A DNA stretch of 64,000 nucleotides, from contig JAVHNS010000022.1 of assembly GCA_036872755.1 (NCBI GenBank), positions 146,876-210,875 of the forward strand, read 5' to 3'. A program made the position numbers and the translations under genes. Source of the stretch: Orbilia blumenaviensis. Taxonomy: Eukaryota; Ascomycota; Orbiliomycetes; Orbiliales; Orbiliaceae. A model generated the notes under the pieces. That model saw only the letters and a program-made list of their open reading frames with translations, was not told the DNA's origin and did no database searches. Position 1 is the stretch's first letter, and each line of letters starts with the position of its first letter. Positions 10,142 to 22,145 of this stretch are shown in pieces.

Positions 10142-10488
10142 GCTTGACGTACGAAGCCGTCTTTATGGCGTTCAAGAAGATATTGCTGCTATGGATGGTG
10201 TCACGAGGAAGATGTTATAGGAAGTATCAGATGGGCGATTCCAAAAGTCGCGGACTCAATTCCAGCCAAGACCGAGGCCACCGCCATACTCAACACGAAA
10301 AATACCACAGGTTGGTGGCTTTTCCTCGGCGACTTTCGATTGGATCAGAGTGTGGCATTCAGACGTTAGCAAATCAGAGGTGCATGTTCACGCGAGATTT
10401 TCTAGATATGCGATATCTCAATATTTTATTATGCTAAAGTTGACCCAAAGGTTCTTTCCTCTCCTATAGTCCCCCAAGTGGTCCCAAA
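10142..10488. other. Intergenic, FAM50 promoter
   Basis: This lies between the FAM50 start codon and the stop of the DUF6697-like gene, both on the minus strand. No motif is recognised. Confidence 0.4.
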
Positions 10489-12267
10489 TCACAGGATGAT
10501 CTTTTCAGAAGCTGCCAACCCGCATTTTACTTTTTGCCTCAAGAGGGCGTCGTAGAACCCAAGATCGAACCCGACACATTGTAGATGTACCCAGTGCATT
10601 GGCACCCTGCCTCCCAGAATTGGCTCCATGAGCTCCTCTACAGTTGCTTTGTTCCACTTTTCTTCGGTCCACCCACAATTCTGCATAAACAGAGCCTTAG
10701 CCCATTCGAATCTTCTCTGAAGGATTTCTTCACCCCAGTGTTTCAACAGTTTGCTCCCCGCGGTTGACAGGTGCATCCAGTTCTCAAACGCGCTAAGCCT
10801 CGCAACTTCTGCCACAATATATTGGCCGCAGTACTCCCATTGGTTGCTTCCTCGGGCGACAAATAGTGGGAAGTCTTTCTGAGTTTTTGAGACAGCATCT
10901 GTTGATGTGTTTGATAACTGCATCATACTCCCATTCTGACCTGCTTTCCTAGGAGCATGGGGGTTCCAAGCCGGCTGTATGCCTATATACCCTTTTGTTT
11001 GAATTGGAGCTTCCGGTCTGGGGGTGGTAGTCGCGACAACAGCTCTGAGGTTGCCCCCAATCAAGGGGGCGACATGATCTCGCCGGCTGAAGTATTCTAA
11101 AGGTTTCGGAATCGTGGCAGCAACGTGTCGAGGTAAATCCGAGAGACGCAGTTGACCGGCAGGGAATGTAAAATCATTATTTGAGGATACGCTTTCGTAC
11201 TCACTAGATGTCGGAGAGCTATTGACAGCCTGTGGCACTAACGACGGAGGGGGTATCACCAACGAAGAAGGTACCGTTAACGAAGGAGGTATCTCGTCGA
11301 CAGGACTATCGTCTTCAAGAGATGATTTTTTAACCTTGACACGGCGACGAATGGTAGTTGTAGCCCCCTGGGCATTTGAGCTGTAGAGAGACGTGGATAC
11401 CATGCTGACTCTCTGTTTATATCCTGAGGTTTCCGGGTTGGGTTCTCTGGGTAATTTGAGGCCGTTTGTTGGTGACGGGTTGGGTGCCCCATTCCTGGCC
11501 CCCTGAAGAAGCTTGGCCATTGTCACATCGTGAACCTTTCCTCCAGCGCTGAGAAGTAGCTTTCTCCTTTCCCTTTGAGTCTCTTTATCCAGCCCCATGG
11601 TGCGCCCCATTCCGCGTGGCACAGTCCCGCCAGAAGTTTCGTTTACCAGCGATGAATGACTGATCTCGAATTCTAATTCCGGACTTTCGCGGAATTTCCT
11701 CGCAGGTCTACCTCGTTTCTTATATTTTCTAGGCGAAGCGGCAATAGGCGTATCGCCAGACCCTAAAAGAGGCCGGTTGCTCGTATTTCCTCCGGAATCG
11801 GTCTCGAGGCTGTCTCGTCTCCGTCTCTTCCTAGTATCCTCGTCGCTATCCTCCAGCGGTGGCATAAACATCCCACTATAATCCAGTTTCGGTTTCTTTC
11901 TCGCTGGCCTTCCTTCCTGTAGTATGTTCGAAACTTCAATCTCTGTTAAAGAACCTTCAACTTCAAGAGTCGTATCTGTCTCAGCCGCCATATCAGCATC
12001 CCCGCCATCCGTTAGTGCAGAGGTATCAATCGGCCCTGGCTCCTCAAGCTCCCCCTCCCCCCCTTGTTCCTCCCATCTTTTTTGAGCGACGCTCCTAAGA
12101 AGCGAGAGATTCCATGCCGGATTATGGAAGCGAAGGTGCTCCGGGGTCTGCGCTCCCTGTGACTTGCCGATCGCGGTGTCAAAGCTTGCCCATTCCTGGG
12201 GGGTTAATGGTTCCGTTGGGATCGAAGGTCGAATACGTGGGTCCCTTGGGAAAGAAATCCGAGCCAT
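10489..12267 (-). CDS. AT-hook protein with C-terminal DUF6697-like domain
   Basis: A single exon encodes 592 residues. The middle is Ser/Pro-rich and basic, with probable nuclear localisation signals (KRRRR near residue 147) and an AT-hook-like GRP core (KKRGRPARK near residue 184). The C-terminal third (about residues 450-580) is folded and contains FPLFVARGSNQWEYCGQY, then several Trp-rich segments (WGEEILQRRFEWAKALF, VPMHWVHLQCVGFD). The WEYCG(Q/M)Y signature matches the uncharacterised fungal DUF6697 family, as I recall it. The protein is probably nuclear and may bind AT-rich DNA through the hook; the role of the DUF domain is unknown. The start at 12267 is the first ATG of the open frame. 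Confidence 0.82.
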   Translation of the reverse strand: MARISFPRDPRIRPSIPTEPLTPQEWASFDTAIGKSQGAQTPEHLRFHNPAWNLSLLRSVAQKRWEEQGGEGELEEPGPIDTSALTDGGDADMAAETDTTLEVEGSLTEIEVSNILQEGRPARKKPKLDYSGMFMPPLEDSDEDTRKRRRRDSLETDSGGNTSNRPLLGSGDTPIAASPRKYKKRGRPARKFRESPELEFEISHSSLVNETSGGTVPRGMGRTMGLDKETQRERRKLLLSAGGKVHDVTMAKLLQGARNGAPNPSPTNGLKLPREPNPETSGYKQRVSMVSTSLYSSNAQGATTTIRRRVKVKKSSLEDDSPVDEIPPSLTVPSSLVIPPPSLVPQAVNSSPTSSEYESVSSNNDFTFPAGQLRLSDLPRHVAATIPKPLEYFSRRDHVAPLIGGNLRAVVATTTPRPEAPIQTKGYIGIQPAWNPHAPRKAGQNGSMMQLSNTSTDAVSKTQKDFPLFVARGSNQWEYCGQYIVAEVARLSAFENWMHLSTAGSKLLKHWGEEILQRRFEWAKALFMQNCGWTEEKWNKATVEELMEPILGGRVPMHWVHLQCVGFDLGFYDALLRQKVKCGLAASEKIIL

Positions 12268-12802
12268 GGTTTCGAATAATTCTTATTCGCGAGGTTGTAC
12301 ATGCTGGTGCGCATGTGATGATGAGGTTTAAGGGTTTGGGGTCTGCTGGAGGGGCCTGGGCGACGCGACTGGGTTGGTGGAATAAGGCGAGGCCGAAGAG
12401 ACAACACACAGTTTCCAACAACCCACACGAGAATTCACAAGGGTGCTTTAGCACTCTAATACACTCTTGTAACGTTGGTTTTTAATATATTATCTGGGTA
12501 GCATTATACTTTCATTGTAAAAGCCATGGCTTGCTCGCTCAGAGCTATACCAATTTCGATCCTTAGAGTTGATTCAAAGGTCCAGGTTTCATCGTTTAAA
12601 CCGAAACTGAGTGGCACATACTAAATATAGCGCTAACGGATTGAAAGGATAAGTAGACAGGTTACCGCTGTCATTTATATATACCCAGATGGGAGATAGC
12701 TTGGTATTCCACAGAATATACTACCATTATGTATCACGATATCAATACAGTATAGTTACGAGCTAAACTACAAAGACAAGTCCCGCCAGCCATCCACTGT
12801 TT
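12268..12802. other. Intergenic, nothing recognised
   Basis: Located upstream of the DUF6697-like gene and downstream of the ULA1 stop. The antisense frames 12114-12485 and 12179-12454 overlap each other and lack motifs. Confidence 0.4.
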
Positions 12803-14689
12803 TTAAAACTGGTATACCTGCGTTCGACTGCTGATACCATCAAATACAACAGTATTATTCATCGGGATATACTGCCGCGTGATCACTTTAATAATTTCCT
12901 GGGCTACGATACCGCCAGTCAAGCTGGAAATATTGTGTAGTTCTCCGCCACCCGCTCGAACGCTACTCTAATCAGTATCGTGTTGTAATCAGTAAGGATA
13001 TCAAAGCAACTTACATTTCTCCGATAGCCTTTTCAGTGCCTTCTAGTAACTCTGGTGAATAGGTGATGCTAAGCTTGTCTAGCAACTCTGTAACATGCTT
13101 TTTCAATTTCTCCGTGTCTGCATCGACTGTGGAGTCCTCAGCCCCAGGAGCTATTCTCCGTGTGTTTTTCTCGTCAGAAATATAGGCTTCGTAAGCTCTC
13201 AGACCAAGATAATAATGTATCAATGAAGTAGGGTCCGAAAGATCACTCGCTAGACCAAAAAAAAAAAAAATGTTAGCGGTTTCCTGTGTGGAGGAATAAA
13301 ACAACAGAAGGCAGCCCCGTTGGGCGGCACCAATGAAACTCACAAATGATCTGAGCCTTAGGGCTTTTTTCATATTCATCATTCAGGCTTCTTCCCCTAA
13401 TCAATTTTATGTACCCAGCATGTTTACAGAAAGTCTCGACTTCGCTTTCTGGAATCTTATCAGCTCTTACTCCTAGCTCTGTCAAGAGATCACTAACAAT
13501 CTGCACAACAGCCGCCAGGTCGGCTCGCGCCTTTGCCTTATAAATGTTCTGCAAACGGATATAGTCTTTCGATTCTGCCTTCATATCAGGTAAGGCTCCT
13601 GGTAACGGTAGTAATCCATCATTCTTTTCCGAAAATTGTTTTATCGCCTGAGCAATAATCCAAAAGTGTGATGATTCCTTTGAAAGCTCATCACATTTCT
13701 TATCTTGAAAGACTGCTCTTGTGTCTCCCGGAATACTCGGGGGGTTGAAATGCGGCAAAACAGCCGCGATGGCTTCCTCAAAGTTCTCTTCGTCGGCATT
13801 CCACATTTTACTTCTTAATAGTGACTTGAATTCGTTTTTTTGGGAGTAGTTGGAAGGTGGTGCATTATCATGAGTAGATTTCCATTCCTTGAGAGCCTGC
13901 AGAAGTATCAGGACATAGGGCAAGTGGCCGTGTTCGTGGGTGGTCATCTTTTCTTTATCATCCATCAACCCAGCCTTTTCATCAACGAGAGCGATCAGTT
14001 CCGGGAAAGGGTTGAAGAGGCGTAGATCAACCGTAGAAGCGGGGTGGGTCTCGACAATCGGATGTTCTGATAGCGCTACACGGCAGGACATGGTAAACCC
14101 GACACATTTTACAACGAATAGCGGGGTGCTGAGGGGGTAAAGCGCCGCATCGAGAGAAAGGAGAGTAGCGGTAGGGATGTCGCCTGTCGCAATCACAGTT
14201 GTATACTCTTTCAGTTTCTCCGGATTTGATTTTAGGATATTTTCAATTGTCTACCAATCAAGAATCCATTAGTCACCAAGAATATCGTGTGAACACAAGA
14301 ATGTGACTAACATCATTGACGAAACTGCCTTGAACTTCGGGGTTCAGCTCGCATAGCAATTCACAAGTCTTCTGTGCCCTTGATAGCCCAATAGAACTAT
14401 CATCCAAAAAGAAGTTTGTTCCGAGGTCCTCGTCCGTAACAACAGCATTGTCTATGATAGTGAATCGACCAATCCCTATAGAAAATAAGTTTTAGCCAAC
14501 TCCATAGGAAGTACCATTGGCGAGCTTACCAGGCAGTACCAAATTCTTCAAAGTCTCCGATCCAGCTGCTGTAGCATTGATTAGAAGAATATGTGCTGTT
14601 TCCAAAGCTTCCTGCCCACCAGCACCCCAGAGACGGAGCTGTCGGTCATACTTCTTCTCCTTAGCAGTGGGAGCCCCCGGAACAGACAT
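12803..14689 (-). CDS. ULA1: ULA1/NAE1, regulatory subunit of the NEDD8-activating E1
   Basis: Five exons (minus): 14689-14530, 14475-14312, 14250-13344, 13249-13015 and 12962-12803, total 541 residues (human NAE1 is 534). Introns are 54, 61, 94 and 52 bp with GTAAGC, GTTAGT, GTGAGT and GTAAGT donors. The N-terminus [19 protein letters not shown] and LPGIGRFTI are E1 adenylation-fold hallmarks. The C-terminus [20 protein letters not shown]...[13 protein letters not shown] is typical of the APPBP1/Ula1 subunit. The last acceptor must be the second AG (GAGTAG) to keep frame into RAGGGELHN. The protein pairs with Uba3 to activate NEDD8/Rub1 for cullin modification. It lacks a catalytic-Cys domain of the Uba3 type, as expected. 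Identification is firm. Confidence 0.95.
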
Positions 14690-17600
14690 TGGGATATAAT
14701 AGAATTAGGCAGAATATTAGTATGGTAATAGGAATAACCGTAAAGTTGAGCTGCTGCGGTGAGATGCTAATGTTTTAGAGAAGGTTGAAGGATCCAAAGT
14801 CGTGTTCTGCGCTTTTGGTGGGCGAGGTGGGGAGACGTGAATGCAGCGCGGCATATGTGGCAGTACAGAATAGTGTGGCTCTTAAAGAATGTGGCTGGTA
14901 ACCATCTCCGGACCCAACAAAATCAACAAAATTCTCAACTCGCCCATGCAGGCCAGGACATTTACGAAAATTTCGAAAAGTCAAAAATATAAAACCAAAA
15001 TAAGAAGAATAGCAGCAATAAAGAGTTTCTCAGGCCTCTAAGCTTAAAATAAAGTCCAACATCTCTTTTCCTGTACTTATTTATCTCCCTTTTAAACGAA
15101 TTCATCGCATTGGAACCCGTGGGATTCTAAATAATAGAATACAAAGAATTCTAGAAGTCCAGAAGCAGTTTGTGAAGATACATATGTACAATTGACTCGA
15201 TCGCCTATAAGTATTACGGTTACGATATATATAAAAGTTATCAGTTAGAACTTGGGCTGCGAAATGCGATATCATAAATTGAAGCGTCTCTTGAATTCGT
15301 GAACAGCCTCGTTAACCCGTTATAAAACTCAAGTTGAAATGCAGAGATATGATTAATTCTTCAACTAAGTCCCAATCAGGTGACCCCGAATCAGGCGCTA
15401 TAGGCAAATCCGAGCTATTCCGAAACGACAAAGGCTGAGGTGACGCTTTAAACTGCGTGTATGTTAGTTTAACTACATAACTATTTATATATGATAGTGC
15501 ACGTGGTTTCAACAGTACTACTGAGACTCGGAGAGATGCGCATAGCTACATGATAAAGCATGAATGGCCATTGAATTTGGCACCAAAATCTATTTCATAT
15601 TTCGATGTTTGTGCTCGCATATACACACTCTAAGGGGGGGTGGGGCGCCAATTGGATATTTGCGACGATCAATGTCTTGTTGAATAGCTTCAAGCTCTGT
15701 CGGGAAACCCGAACAAATAAAGTGGCGAGTCAGCTGTACTTGCGTCTAGTTAGGTCTATGGTGACCCGGTTCATGAGCATTTGCAAAATCTTACTCAACT
15801 TATGGGAAAACCCTCCGAAATACTACATGTAGCTATATCGTCAGGTTATAACGGTAGTATATTCATGAATTTAGGTCAAGCACACAGCTACCACCTTCCA
15901 GACCGGCGGTCCAGCCACGACCAGCTATGATGCTAGTCTCACTACCACGACAAAAGCTTCACATTTAATTAATTTCTTTTTTATTTTTTTCTACATTGTA
16001 AGGCTTCCAGAACTCTAGAAGCTGACGTTGCGAAAAATTTGCCCCTGTTTGATGCGAACAACTTCGGTCTAAGACATTCCAGGCCTAGAATTTTTCCCGG
16101 TCTGGTGTTCAGGCACGAGACAAATGCCTCCAATATTTGGTACCTACGCTTAGACCGATCCGCTCCGAATCGATATCTGAAAGTAATTATAAATGCCAAA
16201 CAATCTGAAAGATGAGCATATAGTCAATTGTTAGTCAAATATACCGAGATAGTGAAGCTACTGTGGCATTACAAGTTAAAAACTCTGCAATACAGCCACA
16301 TTAGTAATGTAAGGCAGCAGCCGAGTGACATTATGCATGCGTGATCCTACCGATATGTGCGGCTTCTTCTCCCCATTTTCTCTTACTCCCACAAACCGGG
16401 GACAAACCAAAACAGGCGATCGGTCACGATTCGGGGAGCTTACATAGCAATTTGATATTGGGTGGGAGATGGTGTGACTACATATTAAAGCTTTCATGGA
16501 AAAAATCTAGGGGCATCCCAAAGTCTCGTGGTAGATTCCCAAGGAAGCTAGCTTGCCACCAAAACCTTCAGTCGCAATAGGTATCATATATCCAATCCTT
16601 CGGGTCCCGCACTGTCACAGATGGAATTTAATCGTCAGTGCCTCCATCACATTGGCAAAGCTTGTCAGCAGGTGCGAATTCCAAAAAACAGTTTGGGCCT
16701 GTAAGAACTCGCATTAGAGCCTCGTGGATATTTCTGCAGATCTAGGTTGCAGGGACGGGAAAGACAGGCCGGCATCTTAGGCGAAAACATACATGGTGGC
16801 GTCCGAAGGCTTCCCAAGGGAAGAAAATGCGACGGGAATAATTATTTTATACTAGCGGAGAGGGTCTGTAATGTATAAGAATATCGTTTGCCCAGAGGTG
16901 CCAAGTATGCGCAGCGAAAGACAAGCCTTTGTAGGTCGGTATGACGGCAGAGTTTCGTCATAGACAACGATGAATGCACGACCCACTTTCGCAATAAGAT
17001 ACTAGTATCAAATTTTTGGTATTGTAGGTGGACATCTACAATTGTTCGCATCGATGTATCGCGAGTCTCACGACCGCATATGAATCCATGAACGCTCGAG
17101 TAGGTGCTGTGTTGCATGATAATCCAGTTGCTACACAGTTACAAATATCCTAAATCCAGGCTCGGGGCATGGCCAATTAGTTGCAATCTCACGAGCTCAA
17201 TGAGCGCTTTCTTATAACTAGCCGGTCCATAGAAAAGTTCCACCGCATGCACGCCAAATCAAGAAACTATCTCCGAGGAGAGCGCATTTCGATTCAGGTA
17301 CTTGAAGCTCACCAGGACCAGAAGCGTGAAAGTTTATGAATGCAAAATTTTGAAGAATCTGAAGTTGTAGCAGTTGCGGGTCTCGTTCCTTCCGTAAAAC
17401 ACCCGTACTAACCGGACTCCGACTAGTGTCATCTCATAGACCCAAAATGACAAGGGATCTTGTGCTACATCTCGGGAGATCAGGTCCAGCCGTTAAGGCA
17501 CGTTTCTCCACAAGATGTTTTGATTGGGCCGTTTGGACGACATGCGTTCGCGAAACTCCAAACGGCTGTGCGGCTTCTTCCTTGCATCGTACGAACTCGA

Positions 17601-19134
17601 ATGAACTCCCACCACCACCACCACAACCTTCTTGATGTCTACAGACCAATGGTTGCCTACCAATCCCAGCATGTGGCCAAAGCACCATAATGGCGTTCGC
17701 CGACATGTTCAAATGCTGGAAAGGAAAGAAAGCGCCCCCACAAAAAAGCCCTGCCCGTCGGCCAAGGAAGCCAAATATCCAAAAATTTCTCCGACCCATA
17801 CCTGCCGACTTGGCAGTGGGAAAGAAGAGGTCTTGGTCTACATCACCAAGCGTCTTGGAAAAGTCTTAGCTATGGGGAATACCCGGTACCGATCCGTGAA
17901 CCGCAACTGTCGCGTGAGCTGCAGAGCTGCAGAGCCTGCGTTGTTTTGAGTTCAAGATGCGAGGCTATATTGAGGCGTGAAACCATCCTAGGCATAGATA
18001 TAAACATGTGCTGAAATCGAGAGAGGAAAATATAATAGCTGCCTGGGATGGCTTAGAGGGAGGAGTTGCAATGCGTGGGTTGAACCCTCGAGTATTTATG
18101 ACCAAGAATACTGATTCTGCTGCAAGACTAACAGGCCGTGGGTGCCATTAGTCTATTACGTAGAAGAAAGCGGAGTCTTTCGGATAAACGGCCGAAGGCT
18201 AGCAGAAGTTCATTGACACTTGCTATGCAGATTCCGGAGCAGGAGCTAAACAGTTGCATAGTTCAGATGCCGCTATGGCGTTCAAGAAACGAGTTTTTAG
18301 ATTTCAGCCCCCGCAAGTGTCTGTATGTTCCGCGCTCAGGACATTACACATATCCGCCAGTGAGGTATCAATCGAATGCGGCGGGAAGGATCTGGACATC
18401 GAGTAACTGAAATCGGCCTTCAGAACTTTGGGTTCGCCACTGCTTGAAGTACCCCGGAAGCTGGGTTTGAAGCTACCGTGACGATGATACTCATGATTAT
18501 ATCAAGATTGTGGGCTTGAACTCAGGCTCGTGTATACATCGCTGAGCTGAGGCTACTTGATTATCTATCAAGGTTGAAGAAGAGCATGCCTAAAACTCAA
18601 GGTATGATTGGAAACCTACTGAATGGGTTTCCTCTGAGATGACATACTTCCCCGATCTGATTGACTTAGAATTGCTTTTCTCTAGCTGGAATAAATCGAC
18701 GTGTGCAGCATGGCCCGTGGCCTGCCTGCATGGAGGGTCCAAATGTCTCGCTTTCCAAAGCGATATGATAATGGAATCTGTACCTAAACCTGAACCCCCA
18801 ACATCCTACCTGGTTGATAACCACTACAATGGGGTCCTAGCTTCCCTGCGCGACTGCCTGGAGAGCCTGGGCTTGCGCGTTTCCGAGTAATGTAGCGGTA
18901 GAAGCTGAATGTATAAAAGACACTAACAATTCCCGTATTCTGGTCAGGATTCCTTTCAATCTTAGTCACTCACCATCCTAACCAGGTCTTGAATAACAAC
19001 TTGTCAGTGTTCTCGCCGGCAGTTTCTTGGTTTCACGCACCCTGTCAATACCAAGTCTTCTTATTTTCTTAGCAAAAGCTTCGCTGCTTTTGATTTTCTT
19101 GGTATAATTTTGACCACACAACACATCCGACACA
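14690..19134. other. 4.4-kb gene-poor region
   Basis: No frame exceeds about 121 codons and none shows a domain. Base composition is like the genic DNA, not like the AT-rich block, so this is not RIP-saturated repeat DNA. The minus frame 15312-15512 (ending near DWDLVEELIISLHFNL) looks protein-like but cannot be extended. The right end should contain the PHO84 promoter; I see no CACGTG Pho4 site in the last kilobase. Confidence 0.5.
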
Positions 19135-21037
19135 ATGAAGTGGGAAGAAGAAGGCTTCTCACGTTACGACGTGGACGAGCATGGGAATCCCATTACTTTT
19201 GTATGAACTAATCTCCTGTTTTTTTTTTTTTTTTTTTTTTTAAAAAAAAATTTTACTTATGTTGGAGGCTTGTAATCACGAACTATGGCGCTAACAATTA
19301 CGGTCGACACTAGGAACAATATGACCAAAACAAGCCACTCAAAGGCAAACTTAGTTTCCTTACAAGAGGTGAACTAAAGCTCCTCCTTATTGCTGGGTAA
19401 GAACTACCAGAGAATGATTCAATACAATTCAAACGTGGCTAATTGTTATCATAAGTGTTGGCTTCTTCCTCGACTCCTACGATCTATTCATTATCAATCT
19501 CGTCACACCAGTTTGGATCGACGAATACTGGGGCGGCAATTCATCTTCTTACCCATTTTTCCTTCGTGGTTGCGTCAACGGTGCAGCAAACTTCGGCAAT
19601 GTCATCGGCCAGCTCTCTTTTGGTTTCCTCGGAGATGCCTTTGGCCGTCGTTTCGTCTATGGCAAGGAACTCATCATTTGTATCATTGGTATGATCATGG
19701 TCATCAGTCTTCCGAACAGCATCCCAACCCCACACAAGAAAATGGTTTGGATTCTTTGCTGGCGTATATTTATGGGCGTTGGTATTGGCGGAGACTATCC
19801 GATGTCTGCCTCCATTACCTCTGAACGTACACATTTGCGTCGTCGTGGTATCCTTCTCGGCTTTATCTTCTCCAACCAAGGATGGGGTACCCTCGCTGGG
19901 TCTATCGTCACAATCGTTGTCCTAGCTGCTTTCCAGAAGGCATTAAACGTCGATGGGCATGAGGGTCAGCTCGATGCTGTTTGGCGTATTCAAATGGGAG
20001 TTGCTATCATCCCTGCCATTGCTACCCTCTGGCCACGTCTTACCATGCCTGAGGGTAAACAATTCCTCCAGTCCCAAGAACTCAACTCGGGTTCTACCTC
20101 CAGCTCTTCACTTAGTGCACAGTCCACTGGGAAGGTCGTCGAGGGATCCAATGCCTCCGATAGTGAGGATGCCGGCATGGCCCGTAGGGGTTCGATGGCC
20201 GCAGGCACTGGTGTTGCACCTCCAGCATTCGTTGCTGGATCCCAAGTCCAGAACGCCAAGTTCAATACCTTCTTCGTCTATTTCAGTGAATGGCGACACT
20301 TCAAAACCCTCTTCGGAACCGCGATGACATGGTTTTTAGTCGATGTAGCCTTTTATGGAATCAATTTAAATCAATCTTTCATCTTATCCGCCATCGGCTT
20401 CACCACTGGTAAAAACAACTACCACAAACTTATGAAAAATGCACTGGGCAATCTTATCATCGCAGTCGCCGGTTATGTCCCCGGATATTTCTTCACAATT
20501 GCTTTCATCGAAATCCTTGGTCGTAAAACAATTCAGATTGGTGGTTTCCTCATTACTGCCCTGCTATTCGGTGTCCTGGCCGGTGACTACCATAACATCC
20601 CAACAGCCGGAAAGTTCGTCTGCTTCGCCTTCGCACAGTTTTTCTTCAACTTCGGGCCAAACGCTACGACTTTCATTGTCCCAGCTGAGGTTTTCCCATC
20701 TCGTGTACGTGGCTTTGCACACGGCCTCAGCGCTGCTGTCGGCAAGCTCGGAGCTATTCTTTCCGCCATCCTCTTTAATTGGCTTGCATCATATAAGATT
20801 GGGTTGCCTAATGTGCTCTGGATCTTCTTCGCATGCAACATTTTGGGAGCCGTTATTACCTACTTTTTCATCCCAGAAACAAAGGGACGGGATGCAGATG
20901 TCGTTGATTATGAAGAGTGGTTGGAGGCTAACCCCGGCGCTACACTTAATACAAGGAGGGCAGAAGGAATGTTAGGAGGAAAAGGTACTACTAGTGATTT
21001 AGAAAGGGAGCCTGAAAAGATTGCAGTTGAAGCTTAA
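19135..21037 (+). CDS. PHO84: PHO84-type inorganic phosphate:H+ symporter
   Basis: Three exons, 19135-19200, 19314-19396 and 19456-21037, give 576 residues. Intron 1 (19201-19313) is GTATGA...GCTAAC...CTAG; intron 2 (19397-19455) is GTAAGA...GGCTAAT...TAAG and restores AGVGFFLDSYDLF. This is a 12-helix major facilitator of the PHS family: VGFFLDSYDLFIINL in helix 1, GDAFGRR after helix 2, the family motif GVGIGGDYPMSASITSE, and PAEVFPSRVRG in the C-terminal half. The central cytosolic loop is long and Ser-rich with a PKA-like ARRGS site. It imports phosphate at the plasma membrane. Closely related permeases of other anions or glycerophosphodiesters are possible but less likely given GGDYP. 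No Pho4 E-box is seen upstream. Confidence 0.92.
19219..19250. repeat. T23-A9 homopolymer tract in PHO84 intron 1
   Basis: A run of 23 T is directly followed by 9 A inside the first intron. It may form a weak hairpin and is prone to length change or assembly error. Confidence 0.8.
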
Positions 21038-22145
21038 GTTCTTTTCTCTTCCTGTACCTTTTAATCAGCTTAATTTGTTCTTTTGTAATTATCTATGTTT
21101 CTGTGTGATTAGTTTAGCCTCGATTTGAGGTTATGTTTATTACGGCAAAGGATCCTAAGCCGAGTGCGGTGGCCTTCTTAGACCCTCTAGTGAAAAAATA
21201 CAAAGATAATAATTTTTAACAATTTTAATATGGCAGTGTGGTGGACATGTAGCTGACGCTGATAAATATAGTATGACTGATATCTTGTGGTTGAAGCGAA
21301 GCCCCAAGCCCCAGCATCCGGGCTATATGTGGCGCATGCATGAGATGAACATGTGGCGCACATAACACAAAGCCGGCCATCGTGATACAAAGATTCCCCA
21401 TCCGGAAACATAAGCCTCATTCGGGACCGCTTGGCCTTCCAAGGGTAAGGTCATCTCGAGATATTGATATCCCGATTTTGGTATAAGATAAGCACGAATT
21501 ATAACATTAGCCCCAATAGTCTACCCCCTACGCTCGCGCGTTATGAATTCAATGAGGATTTCAACGACTCATTTTCCTTGTATGAAATTCCGGCGGCAAT
21601 GAGCTGTTTATTCCTTGAGCCGTTTCTATAGAATTAATTTTAGTATAATCTAAGTAGTTTGTCCTCTCTATTGAGCTTAACATCGTCGGAGATCTAGGAG
21701 AGCAATATGTATCTTCTATATCCTTTACCGAACCGTGGCCGAAGGTACCACCAAAGATAGTCTACGGCTTGGGTATCTAGATAGGGAAATACGACCATGG
21801 ATTCAGTGTTGCATTAGATTACCGAGCAGAAATTTGTAAGAGAAAGTCCGTGTTGTGTGTTCACTGAGCCTCGATCGGCCTCACACCGCCATGAATAACA
21901 CCTCTGCCTATGCATATCTCCAAGCCTTGTGTTTATTTTGTTGGAGTATTACCAAAATGCAAAACACCAGATGATTATGTTGCACCGCGATCTCTTGGCA
22001 TACTTGTACCTACTGAGACGCAAAAGCAAACAAGAAGGATCGAGCTCGAGTGGGGTACTCAAATCTTTAAGCCTTATGGTTATCAAACGTTGCAAACGTT
22101 ACCATCCCCTCACAAAGATATGAAGGCTTCGATTATAAGTGCACC
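21038..22145. other. Intergenic, PHO84 3' region
   Basis: This holds the PHO84 3' UTR and spacer. The frame 21910-22188 has no recognised motif and could be an upstream part of the next gene, but nothing supports that. Confidence 0.4.
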
